64,000 nt of DNA, taken from NCBI GenBank assembly GCA_015478895.1, contig JADMKK010000048.1, positions 1-64,000 on the forward strand. Direction: 5' to 3'. Both the position numbers and the translations under genes were made by a program. This stretch comes from Comamonas sp. (GTDB lineage: Bacteria > Pseudomonadota > Gammaproteobacteria > Burkholderiales > Burkholderiaceae_C). This document shows, piece by piece, positions 34,376 through 43,569 of the stretch; the stretch's first letter is position 1, and each line of letters begins with the position of its first letter. The notes under the pieces are model-generated. The model was not told the origin of the DNA. It saw only the letters and a program-made list of their open reading frames with translations, and did not search any database.

Positions 34376-37231
34376 ATGTCTGAACAGAAATCGAACAAGC
34401 CCGAAGCGTCTGTCTATCGCAGCACGCTGAACATGCCAGATACCGCCTTCCCCATGCGCGGCGATCTGCCCAAGCGCGAGCCTGCATGGGCCAAGGCCTG
34501 GGACGAGCAAGGCGTGTACAAAAAGCTGCGCGCAGCGCGTGCGGGCCAGCCCAAGTTCATCTTGCACGACGGCCCGCCCTACGCCAACGGCAAGATCCAC
34601 ATCGGCCATGCGGTCAACAAGATTCTGAAAGACATGATCGTCAAGAGCCGCCAGCTCGAAGGCTTTGACGCGCTGTACGCACCGGGCTGGGACTGCCACG
34701 GTCTGCCGATTGAAAACGCCATCGAAAAGCTGCACGGCCGCAACCTGCCGCGCGACGAGATGCAGGCCAAGAGCCGCGCATTTGCGACCGAGCAAATTGG
34801 TCAGCAGATGGAAGACTTCAAGCGCCTGGGCGTGCTCGGCGACTGGGACCACCCCTACAAGACCATGAACTACGCCAACGAGGCCGCTGAGTTGCGCGCC
34901 TTGAAAAAGGTCATGGAACGTGGCTTTGTCTACCGAGGTCTGAAGCCCGTGTACTGGTGCTTTGACTGCGCCTCGTCGCTGGCCGAATTCGAGATCGAAT
35001 ACCAAGACAAAAAGTCGCAAACGCTGGACGTGATGTTCCCGACGGCTGAGCCTGCCAAGCTGGCCGCAGCCTTTGGCCTGCCTCAGCTTTCCAAAGAAGC
35101 CTTTGTCGTGATCTGGACCACCACCGCGTGGACCATCCCCGCCAACCAGGCGCTGAACGTCAACCCCGATCTGGAATACAGCCTGGTGGACACCGAACGC
35201 GGCCTGCTAGTGCTGGCCTCTGCACTGGTCGAGAAGTGCTTGTCGCGCTGGAAGATCGAAGGCTCGGTCGTGGCCACCGCTTTGGGCAAAGCGCTCGACC
35301 ACATGCCCTTCAAGCACCCGCTGGCCCATGTGGACAAGGGCTTTGACCGCATCTCGCCCGTTTACCTGGCCGACTACGCCACCGCCGACGACGGCACCGG
35401 TATCGTGCACTCGGCCCCGGCCTACGGTGTGGATGACTTCAACTCCTGCGTCAGCAATGGCATGGACTACAAGGACATCCTGAACCCCGTGCAAGGCAAC
35501 GGCGTGTATGCCGCCGACCTGCCCATGTTTGGTGGCCAGCACATCTGGAAGGCCGTGCCCGTCATCTTGGATGCGCTGAAGGTGGCGAACCGCCTGATGG
35601 ACACCACCGGGCTGGAGCACAGCTACCCGCACTGCTGGCGCCACAAAACGCCGGTGATCTACCGCGCAGCGGCCCAGTGGTTCATCCGCATGGACGAAGG
35701 CGAAGGCGTGTTCACCGACCCCGCCCAAAAGCCTGCACAAACCCTGCGCCAGATTGCTTTGGCCGCGATTGAGCAGACCAGCTTCTACCCGCAAAACGGC
35801 CAGGATCGCCTGCGTGCCATGATCGCCGGCCGCCCAGACTGGTGCATCTCGCGCCAGCGTTCGTGGGGCGTGCCGATTCCCTTCTTCCTGCATGTGGACA
35901 CGGGCGCTTTGCACCCGCGCACGATGGAAATCATCGATCAGGCTGCGGCCATGATCGAAGAAGGCGGTATCGAGGCCTGGAGCCGCGTGACCACCGAAGA
36001 AATCCTGGGTGCCGAAGAAGCCAAGCACTACACCAAGAGCACCGACATTCTGGAAGTGTGGTTCGACTCGGGCTCCACCTTCTGGCACGTGCTGCGCGGC
36101 ACGCACCCTGAGCACCACCACAACGAAGGCCCTGAGGCCGACCTGTACCTGGAAGGCCACGACCAGCACCGTGGCTGGTTCCACAGCTCGCTGCTGCTGG
36201 CCTCGGCCATCTTTGGCCGCGCGCCGTACCGTGGCCTGCTGACGCACGGTTTCACCGTAGACGGCCAGGGCAAGAAGATGTCCAAGTCGGTGGGTAACAC
36301 CGTGGCGCCGCAGGACGTGTCCAACAAGATGGGCGCCGAAATCATTCGCCTGTGGGTGGCCTCGACCGATTACTCGGGCGACCTGGGCATTGACGAGAAA
36401 ATTTTGGCCCGCGTGGTCGACGGCTACCGCCGCATTCGCAACACCCTGCGCTTCTTGCTGGCCAACACCAGCGACTTTGATGCGGCCACCGAATCGGTGC
36501 CTTACGCCGACATGCTGGAGATTGACCAGTACGCGCTGGCGCGTGCGGCCGAGCTGCAAAAAGACATTCTGGCCCACTACAAGGTCTACGAGTTCCACCC
36601 CGTGGTCGCCAAGATCCAGCTGTTCTGCTCGGAAGACCTGGGCGGCTTCTACCTGGATGTGTTGAAAGACCGCCTGTACACCAGCGCACCCAAGAGCCTG
36701 GCACGCCGCTCGGCGCAGACCGCGCTGCACCAGATCACCCACGCACTGCTGCGCTGGATGGCACCTTTCCTGTCGTTCACGGCTGAAGAAGCGTGGAAGA
36801 TTTATGGCGACAGCGACTCCATCTTCCTGGAAACCTTCACCGACCTGCCCGAAGGCAGCGAGGCTTTGCTGGCCAAGTGGACACGCCTGCGCGCCATCCG
36901 CGATGTGGTCAACAAAGACATCGAAGATGTGCGCACCACCGGCACCGTGGGCTCGTCGCTGCAGGCCGAAGTCACGCTGACGGCCGAGCCCGAAGACCTG
37001 GCGCTGCTGCAAAGCTTGAAGGACGACCTGAAGTTTGTCTTCATCACCTCCGCAGCAACTGCCGTTGCAGGCGACGCACTGACTACATCGGTAAACGCCA
37101 GCGAAGCCGCCAAGTGCGAGCGCTGCTGGCATTACCGCGAAGACGTGGGTGTGAACCCTGCGCACCCCACCCTGTGCGGGCGTTGTGACAGCAACCTGCA
37201 TGGTGCGGGCGAAGTACGCACCCAGGCATAA
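34376..37231 (+). CDS. ileS: Isoleucyl-tRNA synthetase
   Basis: A 951-residue class Ia synthetase. [20 protein letters not shown] contains the HIGH motif at about residue 74, and [10 protein letters not shown] the KMSKS loop at about 633. The editing domain includes the [13 protein letters not shown] segment. The C-terminal zinc-binding tail has [12 protein letters not shown] and LCGRCDSNL. Length and motifs match the eubacterial type. Between ribF and lspA in the usual order. Confidence 0.97.
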   Translation: MSEQKSNKPEASVYRSTLNMPDTAFPMRGDLPKREPAWAKAWDEQGVYKKLRAARAGQPKFILHDGPPYANGKIHIGHAVNKILKDMIVKSRQLEGFDALYAPGWDCHGLPIENAIEKLHGRNLPRDEMQAKSRAFATEQIGQQMEDFKRLGVLGDWDHPYKTMNYANEAAELRALKKVMERGFVYRGLKPVYWCFDCASSLAEFEIEYQDKKSQTLDVMFPTAEPAKLAAAFGLPQLSKEAFVVIWTTTAWTIPANQALNVNPDLEYSLVDTERGLLVLASALVEKCLSRWKIEGSVVATALGKALDHMPFKHPLAHVDKGFDRISPVYLADYATADDGTGIVHSAPAYGVDDFNSCVSNGMDYKDILNPVQGNGVYAADLPMFGGQHIWKAVPVILDALKVANRLMDTTGLEHSYPHCWRHKTPVIYRAAAQWFIRMDEGEGVFTDPAQKPAQTLRQIALAAIEQTSFYPQNGQDRLRAMIAGRPDWCISRQRSWGVPIPFFLHVDTGALHPRTMEIIDQAAAMIEEGGIEAWSRVTTEEILGAEEAKHYTKSTDILEVWFDSGSTFWHVLRGTHPEHHHNEGPEADLYLEGHDQHRGWFHSSLLLASAIFGRAPYRGLLTHGFTVDGQGKKMSKSVGNTVAPQDVSNKMGAEIIRLWVASTDYSGDLGIDEKILARVVDGYRRIRNTLRFLLANTSDFDAATESVPYADMLEIDQYALARAAELQKDILAHYKVYEFHPVVAKIQLFCSEDLGGFYLDVLKDRLYTSAPKSLARRSAQTALHQITHALLRWMAPFLSFTAEEAWKIYGDSDSIFLETFTDLPEGSEALLAKWTRLRAIRDVVNKDIEDVRTTGTVGSSLQAEVTLTAEPEDLALLQSLKDDLKFVFITSAATAVAGDALTTSVNASEAAKCERCWHYREDVGVNPAHPTLCGRCDSNLHGAGEVRTQA

Positions 37232-37249
37232 GCACAGGTCTTGCAATAA

Positions 37250-37336
37250 AAGTAGCGGCATGCCCTAGTAAACATTGACTTTCCCTATGGTTTCATACGG
37301 AAAGCCAATCAACACTAGGGCATCTAGCTATGTTTT
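37250..37336. repeat. Long-form dispersed palindromic element (copy B)
   Basis: Outer arms GCATGCCCTAGT and ACTAGGGCATC, and inner arms CTTTCC (37279-37284) and GGAAAG (37299-37304), have the same spacing as copy A at 3665. The core ATGGTTTCATACGGAAAGC (37287-37305) matches copies A and C. It fills the gap between ileS and lspA and overlaps a possible upstream lspA start at 37330. Confidence 0.75.
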
Positions 37337-37362
37337 CTACAGCATCCTTTTTTAGGCCCCGT

Positions 37363-37896
37363 ATGACTGCTACACCTGCCCACCCTGTTGATGGACAGCC
37401 CCGCACCGCTGCTTACTGGCCCTGGCTGGTATGGGCGCTGGCGCTGATCGGTATCGACCAAGTGACCAAACAGTGGATTTTGAGCCTCTACCAGTATGGT
37501 GACTGGACGCCCGTCACCAGCTTCTTCAACATCGTGCGGGCACACAACACGGGCGCAGCGTTTTCCTTTCTGGCGGAAGCGGGCGGATGGCAGCGCTGGT
37601 TCTTTGTGCTGATTGGTGTGGTGGCTACGGTGCTGATCATCTGGCAGTTGCGCAAGCACCCGGCGCAAAAGTTCTTTTGCTTTTCCATCTCGTCCATCCT
37701 GGGTGGCGCGATTGGCAACGTGGTGGACCGCCTGCAGCATGGCTATGTGGTGGATTTTCTGGACTTTCACTTTGGCGGCTGGCACTACCCGGCGTTCAAC
37801 GTGGCCGACATGGCCATTTGCGTGGGCGCAGCTTGCCTGGTTCTGGACGAAATACTTCGCGCACGCAGGGCCAAACGCAGCGCAGCGTCTGCCTGA
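37363..37896 (+). CDS. lspA: Lipoprotein signal peptidase (signal peptidase II)
   Basis: A 177-residue inner-membrane aspartyl protease that removes signal peptides from prolipoproteins. Four hydrophobic segments are visible, with [28 protein letters not shown], and the two catalytic-Asp motifs [19 protein letters not shown] and [10 protein letters not shown]. The ATG at 37363 is preferred; another in-frame ATG at 37330 lies at the edge of a repeat and would add 11 residues. Last gene of ribF-ileS-lspA. Confidence 0.94.
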   Translation: MTATPAHPVDGQPRTAAYWPWLVWALALIGIDQVTKQWILSLYQYGDWTPVTSFFNIVRAHNTGAAFSFLAEAGGWQRWFFVLIGVVATVLIIWQLRKHPAQKFFCFSISSILGGAIGNVVDRLQHGYVVDFLDFHFGGWHYPAFNVADMAICVGAACLVLDEILRARRAKRSAASA

Positions 37897-37920
37897 GCCA
37901 CAGGCCGACTCCGTAAACGT

Positions 37921-37949
37921 AAAAAGCAGGTGCATCACCTGCTTTTTTT
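37921..37949 (+). terminator. Terminator of lspA
   Basis: Inverted repeat AAAAAGCAGGTG with CACCTGCTTTTTTT around a three-base loop, 25 bp after the lspA stop. Confidence 0.88.
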
Positions 37950-38065
37950 AATGAGGCCCAGTCAATCCTGTATACAAACCGCACCCTATCGTGCGTTATT
38001 GGCATTGTCTGGCATCGGTCTTCGCGGGTCGGGCTTATATTCCTTGGCTTCCTTGCAGAGCGTAC

Positions 38066-39718
38066 ATGAAGCATTTATTGAATCTTTTGGCGGCGATAGC
38101 CCTCCTTGTTTGGGGCACTCAACTGGTACGAACCGGCATCTTGCGCGTGTTCGGTGCCAATTTGCGGCAACTCATTTCCCGGGGCGTCAGCACGCGCCTT
38201 ACGGCCGTACTCTCGGGAATTGGCGTAACGGCCATCGTGCAGTCCAGCACGGCCACCGCCTTGATTGTTTCGTCGTTCGTCGGGCAAGGAATGATCTCGC
38301 TCACCGCGGCCTTGGCCGTGATGCTGGGGGCCGATGTGGGCACCAGTTTGATGGCCGTGGTGTTCTCGCTGGATCTGTCGTGGCTGTCGCCCCTGTGTAT
38401 CTTTTTGGGCGTGGTAATGTTTGTCGCCCGCCAGGATGAGACGGTGGGGCGCGTCGGCCGCGTGCTGATTGGTCTGGGTCTCATGCTGCTGGCGCTGCGG
38501 CTGATTACCGAAGCGACCGCTGTGCTGACGCAAAGCCCGGTGATGGTGACGCTGCTGGAAGCGCTGACCAGCGACATCACCATGGAGGTGCTGACCGGCG
38601 CCATTTTGGCCATTATTTGTTACTCCAGCTTGGCTACGGTGTTGCTGGTGGCCACACTCGTGGCCTCGGGCGGTATTCCGGTGGAAGTTGCACTGGGCCT
38701 GGTGATTGGCGCAAATTTGGGCAGCGGTTTGCTTGCAGTGCTGACCACCCTGAAGTCCAGCATCCAGACGCGCCAGGTGCCCCTGGGCAATTTGATGTTC
38801 AAGATGATCGGCGTCGTGCTGATGATTCCGCTGATTAACCCGTGGCACACCTACATGAGCGGCGTGGTCAGCGAGACAGGATCGCTGGTGGTGCTGTTCC
38901 ACCTGGCTTTCAACCTGATCGTGGCCGTGGTCTGCATCATGCTGACCGGCAAAATTGCGTGGCTGGTGCAAAAGCTGCTGCCCACTGAAGTCGCTTCGCC
39001 TTCCAGCTCACGCCCACACCATCTGGATGTTTCCGCCTTGAGCACGCCTTCACTGGCGATTTCCTGCGCAGCCCGCGAAGCACTGCACCAGGCCGACGTG
39101 GTGGAATCCATGCTGAAGGGCTTGCAGAAAGTCTGGCAGACCGATGACCAGAAACTGGCGCAGGAGCTGCGCAAGCTCGACGATGAAGTGGACGATCTGT
39201 ACTCCGCCATCAAGTACTACATGACCAAGATCTCCCGCGCGGAACTCGATGAAAAAGAGGGCCGACGCTGGACGGACATCATCAGCTTCACCATCAACAT
39301 GGAGCAAGTGGGCGATCTGGTCGAGCGCGTGCTGCAGGACGTGGAAGACAAGAAGATCAAAAAGGGGCGCCATTTCTCGCAGGCCGGTCTGGAAGAAATC
39401 AACCTGCTGCACGCGCACCTAGTGGACAACCTGCGTCTGGCCATGAGCGTGTTCCTCAACGGTAATGTGCGCGATGCACAAAAGCTGCTGGAAGAAAAGG
39501 CACGTTTTCGGGATCTGGAGCTGGCTTATTCCGCCACCCACCTGGATCGCCTGTCGGAGAACACGGTGCAGAGCATTGAAACCAGCTCGCTGCACATTGA
39601 CTTGATCAGTGACCTCAAGCGCATCAACTCGCTGCTGTGCTCGGTGGCCTATCCAATTTTGGAGTCCGCTGGCGCGCTGGCACCCAACCGCTTGCGCGAA
39701 CCCCTGAACGACCGCTAA
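38066..39718 (+). CDS. Na/Pi cotransporter family protein with PhoU-like domain
   Basis: A 550-residue protein. The start at 38066 (MKHLLNLLAAIALLVWG) replaces a 25-residue extension. The first 320 residues hold two Na/Pi-cotransporter repeats, with QSSTATALIVSSFVGQG and the paired segment VIGANLGSG. The C-terminal 200 residues form a PhoU-like helical domain (EQVGDLVERVL, LISDLKRINSLLCS). This YjbB-like architecture is associated with phosphate movement across the inner membrane, often export. Single gene with a terminator downstream. Confidence 0.88.
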   Translation: MKHLLNLLAAIALLVWGTQLVRTGILRVFGANLRQLISRGVSTRLTAVLSGIGVTAIVQSSTATALIVSSFVGQGMISLTAALAVMLGADVGTSLMAVVFSLDLSWLSPLCIFLGVVMFVARQDETVGRVGRVLIGLGLMLLALRLITEATAVLTQSPVMVTLLEALTSDITMEVLTGAILAIICYSSLATVLLVATLVASGGIPVEVALGLVIGANLGSGLLAVLTTLKSSIQTRQVPLGNLMFKMIGVVLMIPLINPWHTYMSGVVSETGSLVVLFHLAFNLIVAVVCIMLTGKIAWLVQKLLPTEVASPSSSRPHHLDVSALSTPSLAISCAAREALHQADVVESMLKGLQKVWQTDDQKLAQELRKLDDEVDDLYSAIKYYMTKISRAELDEKEGRRWTDIISFTINMEQVGDLVERVLQDVEDKKIKKGRHFSQAGLEEINLLHAHLVDNLRLAMSVFLNGNVRDAQKLLEEKARFRDLELAYSATHLDRLSENTVQSIETSSLHIDLISDLKRINSLLCSVAYPILESAGALAPNRLREPLNDR

Positions 39719-39769
39719 GTCAGTTTCGCTGATCGATGAGTCTGTTCTTGCGCAGCCAAGTCTGTGACG

Positions 39770-39800
39770 AAAAAGCCGCTGAGTTTTCAGCGGCTTTTTT
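39770..39800. terminator. Bidirectional terminator between Na/Pi and Nudix genes
   Basis: Inverted repeat AAAAAGCCGCTGA (39770-39782) with TCAGCGGCTTTTTT (39787-39800) between convergent genes. Confidence 0.88.
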
Positions 39801-39823
39801 TATGGGGTGGGCATCCTTAACCC

Positions 39824-40630
39824 TTACAGCTTCAGGTACGCCGCCAGCACCAGGCTGGCTTCGGGGGTGAACTTGCCTTGCACCAGCCACTCCATCAGCG
39901 TGGCGGCGTCGAAGCACTGAAACTGCTGCACCTCGCCATCCTGATTGCGGGGCTCCATGTCGGCAGGCACCGTGGCGCTGAACCAGTCGATACGCTCCCG
40001 CATATAGGCAATGCCACCGGCCACTTCATCGCTGGGGCAAGCCATGTCCACATGCCCGCCGTATTCCAGTTTCAGCAGCTGGGTAACGTCCAGCCCCGCT
40101 TCTTCCTGCACCTCTCGGGCCAGTGCCTGTTTCAGGTTATCGGTGGCGGCCACCATACCGCCCATCAGCGTGTCCCACTGATGGGGATAGTGCGACTTGG
40201 TGGCACTGCGCTGCTGTACCCACATGCAGCCATTGGGCGCTAACCCGACTAGGTGCACGGCATGCGTGACCACGCCCAGCACGCGCACAGCGCCACGCTC
40301 CACCGTGGCCACACGCTGGCCCTGTGCGGTGCTCACGGCAATCTGCTCATCGCGCCACGGGCCAATGCTGCCCGCTTCGCGCAGCAACTGCGCCAAAGCG
40401 TTCAGACCAAAGCTGGCTTCCGGGGCCGTCAGACTCCATGCCTCTCCCATGCCGGGGGCTTTTTTGTGCGTCAAGGCAATGCGCTGGCCCAGCAATCGAT
40501 CGACTCTCAAGTTATCCAGCAAGCCCTGTGCCACTGTGCCAATGATTTGTCCATTCCACAGCAAGGGAACACGCGGTTTTGCGGGAGGGCACTGTGATTC
40601 ACTGCGAAGCTTTTCTAACCAATTCATCAT
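39824..40630 (-). CDS. DUF4743-Nudix hydrolase
   Basis: A 268-residue protein with an N-terminal DUF4743 region (about 1-115) and a C-terminal Nudix domain. The Nudix part shows QQRSATKSHYPHQWDTLMGG followed by MVAATDNLKQALAREVQEEAGL. This pairing is known from a family related to fungal/plant Nudix proteins linked to thiamine pyrophosphate metabolism, where damaged thiamine diphosphates are hydrolysed. That assignment is by family only. A second Met follows the first, so the start may be one codon later. Confidence 0.85.
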   Translation of the reverse strand: MMNWLEKLRSESQCPPAKPRVPLLWNGQIIGTVAQGLLDNLRVDRLLGQRIALTHKKAPGMGEAWSLTAPEASFGLNALAQLLREAGSIGPWRDEQIAVSTAQGQRVATVERGAVRVLGVVTHAVHLVGLAPNGCMWVQQRSATKSHYPHQWDTLMGGMVAATDNLKQALAREVQEEAGLDVTQLLKLEYGGHVDMACPSDEVAGGIAYMRERIDWFSATVPADMEPRNQDGEVQQFQCFDAATLMEWLVQGKFTPEASLVLAAYLKL

Positions 40631-40666
40631 CTCTCCTGGTGGGCCAATCTTCTGCGCTGCCTCAGC

Positions 40667-41659
40667 TTACAAGGTCAAAATACTTGACCCTGTGGTCTGG
40701 CGCGCCTCCAGCGCTACATGGGCTGTGCGTACTTCGTGCAAGGCATAGCGCTGGGATATATGAATCTGTACCTGCCCGCTTTGCACCACGCTGAACAAGT
40801 CGTCAGCCATCGCCTGTGTGGTCTCGCGGCTGTGCGCGTACACAAATACGCTGGGCCGCGTCACATACAGCCCCTTGGCCGCCAGCGCCGCCAGGCCGAA
40901 GGGCGGTACCACCCCGGAGGCATTGCCAAACGACACCATCAGACCCAGACGGCGCAAGCAAGCCAGCGAGCCTTCCCACGTATCTTTGCCCACGCTGTCA
41001 TACACCACTTTGACGCCCTGGCCGCCAGTGATCGCCTGCACCTGGGCGGCAAAATCCTGTGTGCGGTAATTGATAGCATGCGAGGCCCCATTGGCAAGGG
41101 CAAGCTGGCATTTTTCATCAGATCCTGCCGTGGCAATTAACTGCAACCCTAGCGCCTTGGCCCATTGGCAGGCAATCAAACCGACGCCGCCGGCGGCCGC
41201 ATGGAACAACACAAAATCTCCGCTTTGCAAACCTTGTGCGGGCAGACATTGTTTGAGCAGGTACTGCACCGTCAAGCCCTTGAGCATCATGGCGGCGCCC
41301 GTTTCAAAGCTGATGCTGTCGGGCAGCTTGCAGACATGCGTGGCAGGCATGACACGGCGCTCGCAGTAGCTGCCCGGAGGGTTGCTGGCATACACCACGC
41401 GGTCACCGATTTGGAGATGGGCCACGCCGTCGCCGACGGCCTCGACCACACCTGCAGCCTCCATCCCCAGCTGCAGTGGCAAAGGCAAGTTGTAGACACC
41501 CGAGCGCTGGTAGACGTCAATAAAATTGAGCCCGATAGCGTGGTGGCGCAACAGGATTTCTCCTGCGGCAGGCTGCCCGACGGGGCGCTCCACCAGTTCA
41601 AGAACCTCAGCCCCACCCGTGCGTGTAATTTGGACAGTTTTGCTCATTGCGCTGCTCAT
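40667..41659 (-). CDS. Quinone oxidoreductase (zeta-crystallin type)
   Basis: A 330-residue zinc-free medium-chain dehydrogenase. LNFIDVYQRSGVYNLPLPLQ and GMEAAGVVEAVGDGV lead to the nucleotide-binding AAAGGVGLIACQWAKALG, and VVYDSVGKDTWEGSL with GNASGVVPPF follows. Family members reduce quinones with NADPH. Start is Met1 or Met5. It lies 36 bp upstream of the Nudix gene on the same strand, so cotranscription is possible. Confidence 0.9.
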   Translation of the reverse strand: MSSAMSKTVQITRTGGAEVLELVERPVGQPAAGEILLRHHAIGLNFIDVYQRSGVYNLPLPLQLGMEAAGVVEAVGDGVAHLQIGDRVVYASNPPGSYCERRVMPATHVCKLPDSISFETGAAMMLKGLTVQYLLKQCLPAQGLQSGDFVLFHAAAGGVGLIACQWAKALGLQLIATAGSDEKCQLALANGASHAINYRTQDFAAQVQAITGGQGVKVVYDSVGKDTWEGSLACLRRLGLMVSFGNASGVVPPFGLAALAAKGLYVTRPSVFVYAHSRETTQAMADDLFSVVQSGQVQIHISQRYALHEVRTAHVALEARQTTGSSILTL

Positions 41660-41758
41660 GCTTTTCAGTCTCCTACAGTGTTTGATCCGCTGGCAAGTCT
41701 TCTATCGTGCCACGCGCGCGACGCATCACCGTGACACATGCGCGCTACCATCCGGTGG

Positions 41759-42670
41759 ATGAGTTCCCCATTGACATTCAGTACGGTTGCCATGCTGACC
41801 ATGGCCCCGCTGCTTTGGGCAGGCAACGCCATCGTTGGCCGCCTTGTTCACGATCTAATCTCCCCTTTTACGCTGAATCTGGTGCGCTGGTGCATTGCTT
41901 TTGTGCTGTTGTTACCACTGGCCGCCTACGTGCTACGCAAAAACAGTGCCATTTGGCAGTGCTGGAAGCAGTACGCCGTGCTCGGCATTCTGGGTATTGG
42001 CAGCTATAACGCGCTGCTGTATCTGGCGCTCAAGACATCGTCACCGTTGAACGTGACCCTGGTGGGTTCGAGCATGCCCATCTGGATGCTGCTGATTGGC
42101 CGCATCTGGTTTGGCACCGCCATCAGCGGGCGCCAGACCCTGGGCGCTATTTTGTCGGTGCTGGGCGTCGCGATTGTGCTGAGCCGAGGCGATGCCCAGC
42201 AACTCCTGAAGCTGCAACTCGTGCCGGGCGACTGGTTCATCTTGATGGCCACGATTGTGTGGTCGCTCTACAGCTGGCTGCTCTCGCGCAGCGCACAGTC
42301 CATGCCCAGCCAGCACGAGGTGCGCAGCAACTGGGCCGCATTCCTGATGGCGCAAATGGTGTTTGGCATTGGCTGGTCGGCGGTGCTGGCTGGCGGTGAA
42401 GCCGCGGTCGGTAGCCTGGTCTTCATCCCCAGCTGGAAGCTGGCTGCTGCCATGCTGTTCATCGTGATTGGCCCGGCCATTCTGGCCTACCGTTTCTGGG
42501 GCGAAGGCGTGCGCCGCGCAGGCCCGGCCACGGCGGGTTTTTTTGCCAATCTGATTCCACTGTTTACCGCTTTGCTGTCCATTCCCATCCTGGGGCAGAT
42601 CCCCCAGCTCTACCATGGGGTGGCTTTTGCGCTGATTGTGGGCGGCATCGTGGTGTCATCGCGCAGGTAA
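41759..42670 (+). CDS. EamA/DMT family transporter
   Basis: A 303-residue drug/metabolite transporter with ten hydrophobic segments in two EamA repeats. It starts MSSPLTFSTVAMLTMAPLLW, then AGNAIVGRLVHDLISPFTL. The second repeat ends TAGFFANLIPLFTALLSIPI. The frame is open from an ATG at 41738, seven codons earlier; the later ATG, following GGTGGA, is preferred. DMT proteins usually export metabolites or amino acids; substrate unknown. Divergent from the quinone reductase gene. Confidence 0.85.
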   Translation: MSSPLTFSTVAMLTMAPLLWAGNAIVGRLVHDLISPFTLNLVRWCIAFVLLLPLAAYVLRKNSAIWQCWKQYAVLGILGIGSYNALLYLALKTSSPLNVTLVGSSMPIWMLLIGRIWFGTAISGRQTLGAILSVLGVAIVLSRGDAQQLLKLQLVPGDWFILMATIVWSLYSWLLSRSAQSMPSQHEVRSNWAAFLMAQMVFGIGWSAVLAGGEAAVGSLVFIPSWKLAAAMLFIVIGPAILAYRFWGEGVRRAGPATAGFFANLIPLFTALLSIPILGQIPQLYHGVAFALIVGGIVVSSRR

Positions 42671-42687
42671 GCGGGTCAATTTTTCCC

Positions 42688-42715
42688 AAAAAAAGCAGCC
42701 TCAGCTGCTTTTTTT
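42688..42715. terminator. Bidirectional terminator between DMT transporter and SDR
   Basis: Inverted repeat AAAAAAAGCAGC (42688-42699) with GCTGCTTTTTTT (42704-42715), between convergent genes. Confidence 0.9.
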
Positions 42716-42732
42716 GTACGCGCGAGAGCGTT

Positions 42733-43557
42733 TTAGAACGTCCCGGCAAACAAACCGCCATCGGGCAGGATGTTCTGGCCCGTCATATAGCCGGCGTGCT
42801 GGCTGCACAAAAAGGCACAGATCGCGCCAAACTCCGCAGCATTGCCAAAGCGCTTGGCAGGAATTTGCGCCGATTGGAGTTGTCGAATGTCGGCCACCTC
42901 TTTGCCGCTCTTGCTGGCCGCAGCTTGGTGGGTGGAGGCCAGACGGTCGGTATCGAACTTGCCGGGCAGCAGGTTGTTGATGGTCACGCCCTTGGCGGCA
43001 ATGCCTGAACGCGCCAGGCCCGCTACAAAGCCCGTCAGCCCGGTGCGTGCGCCATTGGACAGGCCCAAAATATCAATTGGTGCCTTCACCGCGCTGGAGG
43101 TGATATTGACGATGCGACCAAAGCCGCGTGCTGCCATGCCATCGACGGTTGCCTTGATCAACTCAATGGGCGTGAGCATGTTGGCATCCACCGCCTTGAT
43201 CCAGTCCTCGCGCTCCCAGTCGCGGAAATCACCTGTCGGCGGGCCGCCAGCGTTGGTCACCAGAATGTCGAAATCGGTGCCCGGGCCACCGGCCACGCTG
43301 AACACCGCAGCGCGGCCTTCAGGCGTGGTGATATCACAGGCGACCGCCAAGACTTCTACGGCTTTTTGACCGCTAGCCCTTGCTGCATCTAGGCTGATAG
43401 CTCTCAATTGGGCAGCAGCCGTTTGCAGTGCAGCATCACCGCGCGCATTGATGACGACGTTCACACCCTCTTCGACCAGCGCCTTGGCGCAGCCATAGCC
43501 CAAGCCTTTGCTTGCGCCGCACACCAGAGCCCATTTGCCCGCAATACCTAAATCCAT
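42733..43557 (-). CDS. SDR family oxidoreductase with repeat-derived insertion
   Basis: A 274-residue short-chain dehydrogenase. The cofactor motif CGASKGLGYG lies at 13-22, the structural NAGG at 102-105, and NITSS with the presumed catalytic Ser at 151-155. Where YxxxK is expected, LSNGAR is found (166-171), so Tyr and Lys are replaced by Ser and Arg; I believe this is shared by a subfamily. Residues about 50-66 (QLRAISLDAARASGQKA) are encoded by a copy of the short dispersed repeat (43362-43408), which appears to lengthen the beta3-beta4 region by about ten residues without breaking the frame. Substrate unknown. It follows a DMT-transporter gene by 12 bp. Confidence 0.83.
   Translation of the reverse strand: MDLGIAGKWALVCGASKGLGYGCAKALVEEGVNVVINARGDAALQTAAAQLRAISLDAARASGQKAVEVLAVACDITTPEGRAAVFSVAGGPGTDFDILVTNAGGPPTGDFRDWEREDWIKAVDANMLTPIELIKATVDGMAARGFGRIVNITSSAVKAPIDILGLSNGARTGLTGFVAGLARSGIAAKGVTINNLLPGKFDTDRLASTHQAAASKSGKEVADIRQLQSAQIPAKRFGNAAEFGAICAFLCSQHAGYMTGQNILPDGGLFAGTF
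43362..43408. repeat. Short-form dispersed element inside the SDR coding sequence
   Basis: Reads CTTTTTGACCGCTAGCCC, TTGCTGCATCTAGG, CTGATAGCTCTCAA on the plus strand. TAGCCCTTGCTGCATCT (43374-43390) matches 25873-25889 exactly. The TTTTTGACC...CTAGCCC and AGCTCTCA ends match the intergenic copy at 27366. Confidence 0.75.
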
Positions 43558-43569
43558 GTGCCTTGCTCC

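Noticed and set aside
35207-37261. A 684-codon minus-strand frame opposite ileS
   Set aside because: The plus strand is an unmistakable isoleucyl-tRNA synthetase; the mirror frame has no family motif.
38075-38971. A 298-codon minus-strand frame opposite the Na/Pi cotransporter gene
   Set aside because: Composition (His/Gln/Asn-rich) is typical of an antisense shadow of a membrane protein gene.
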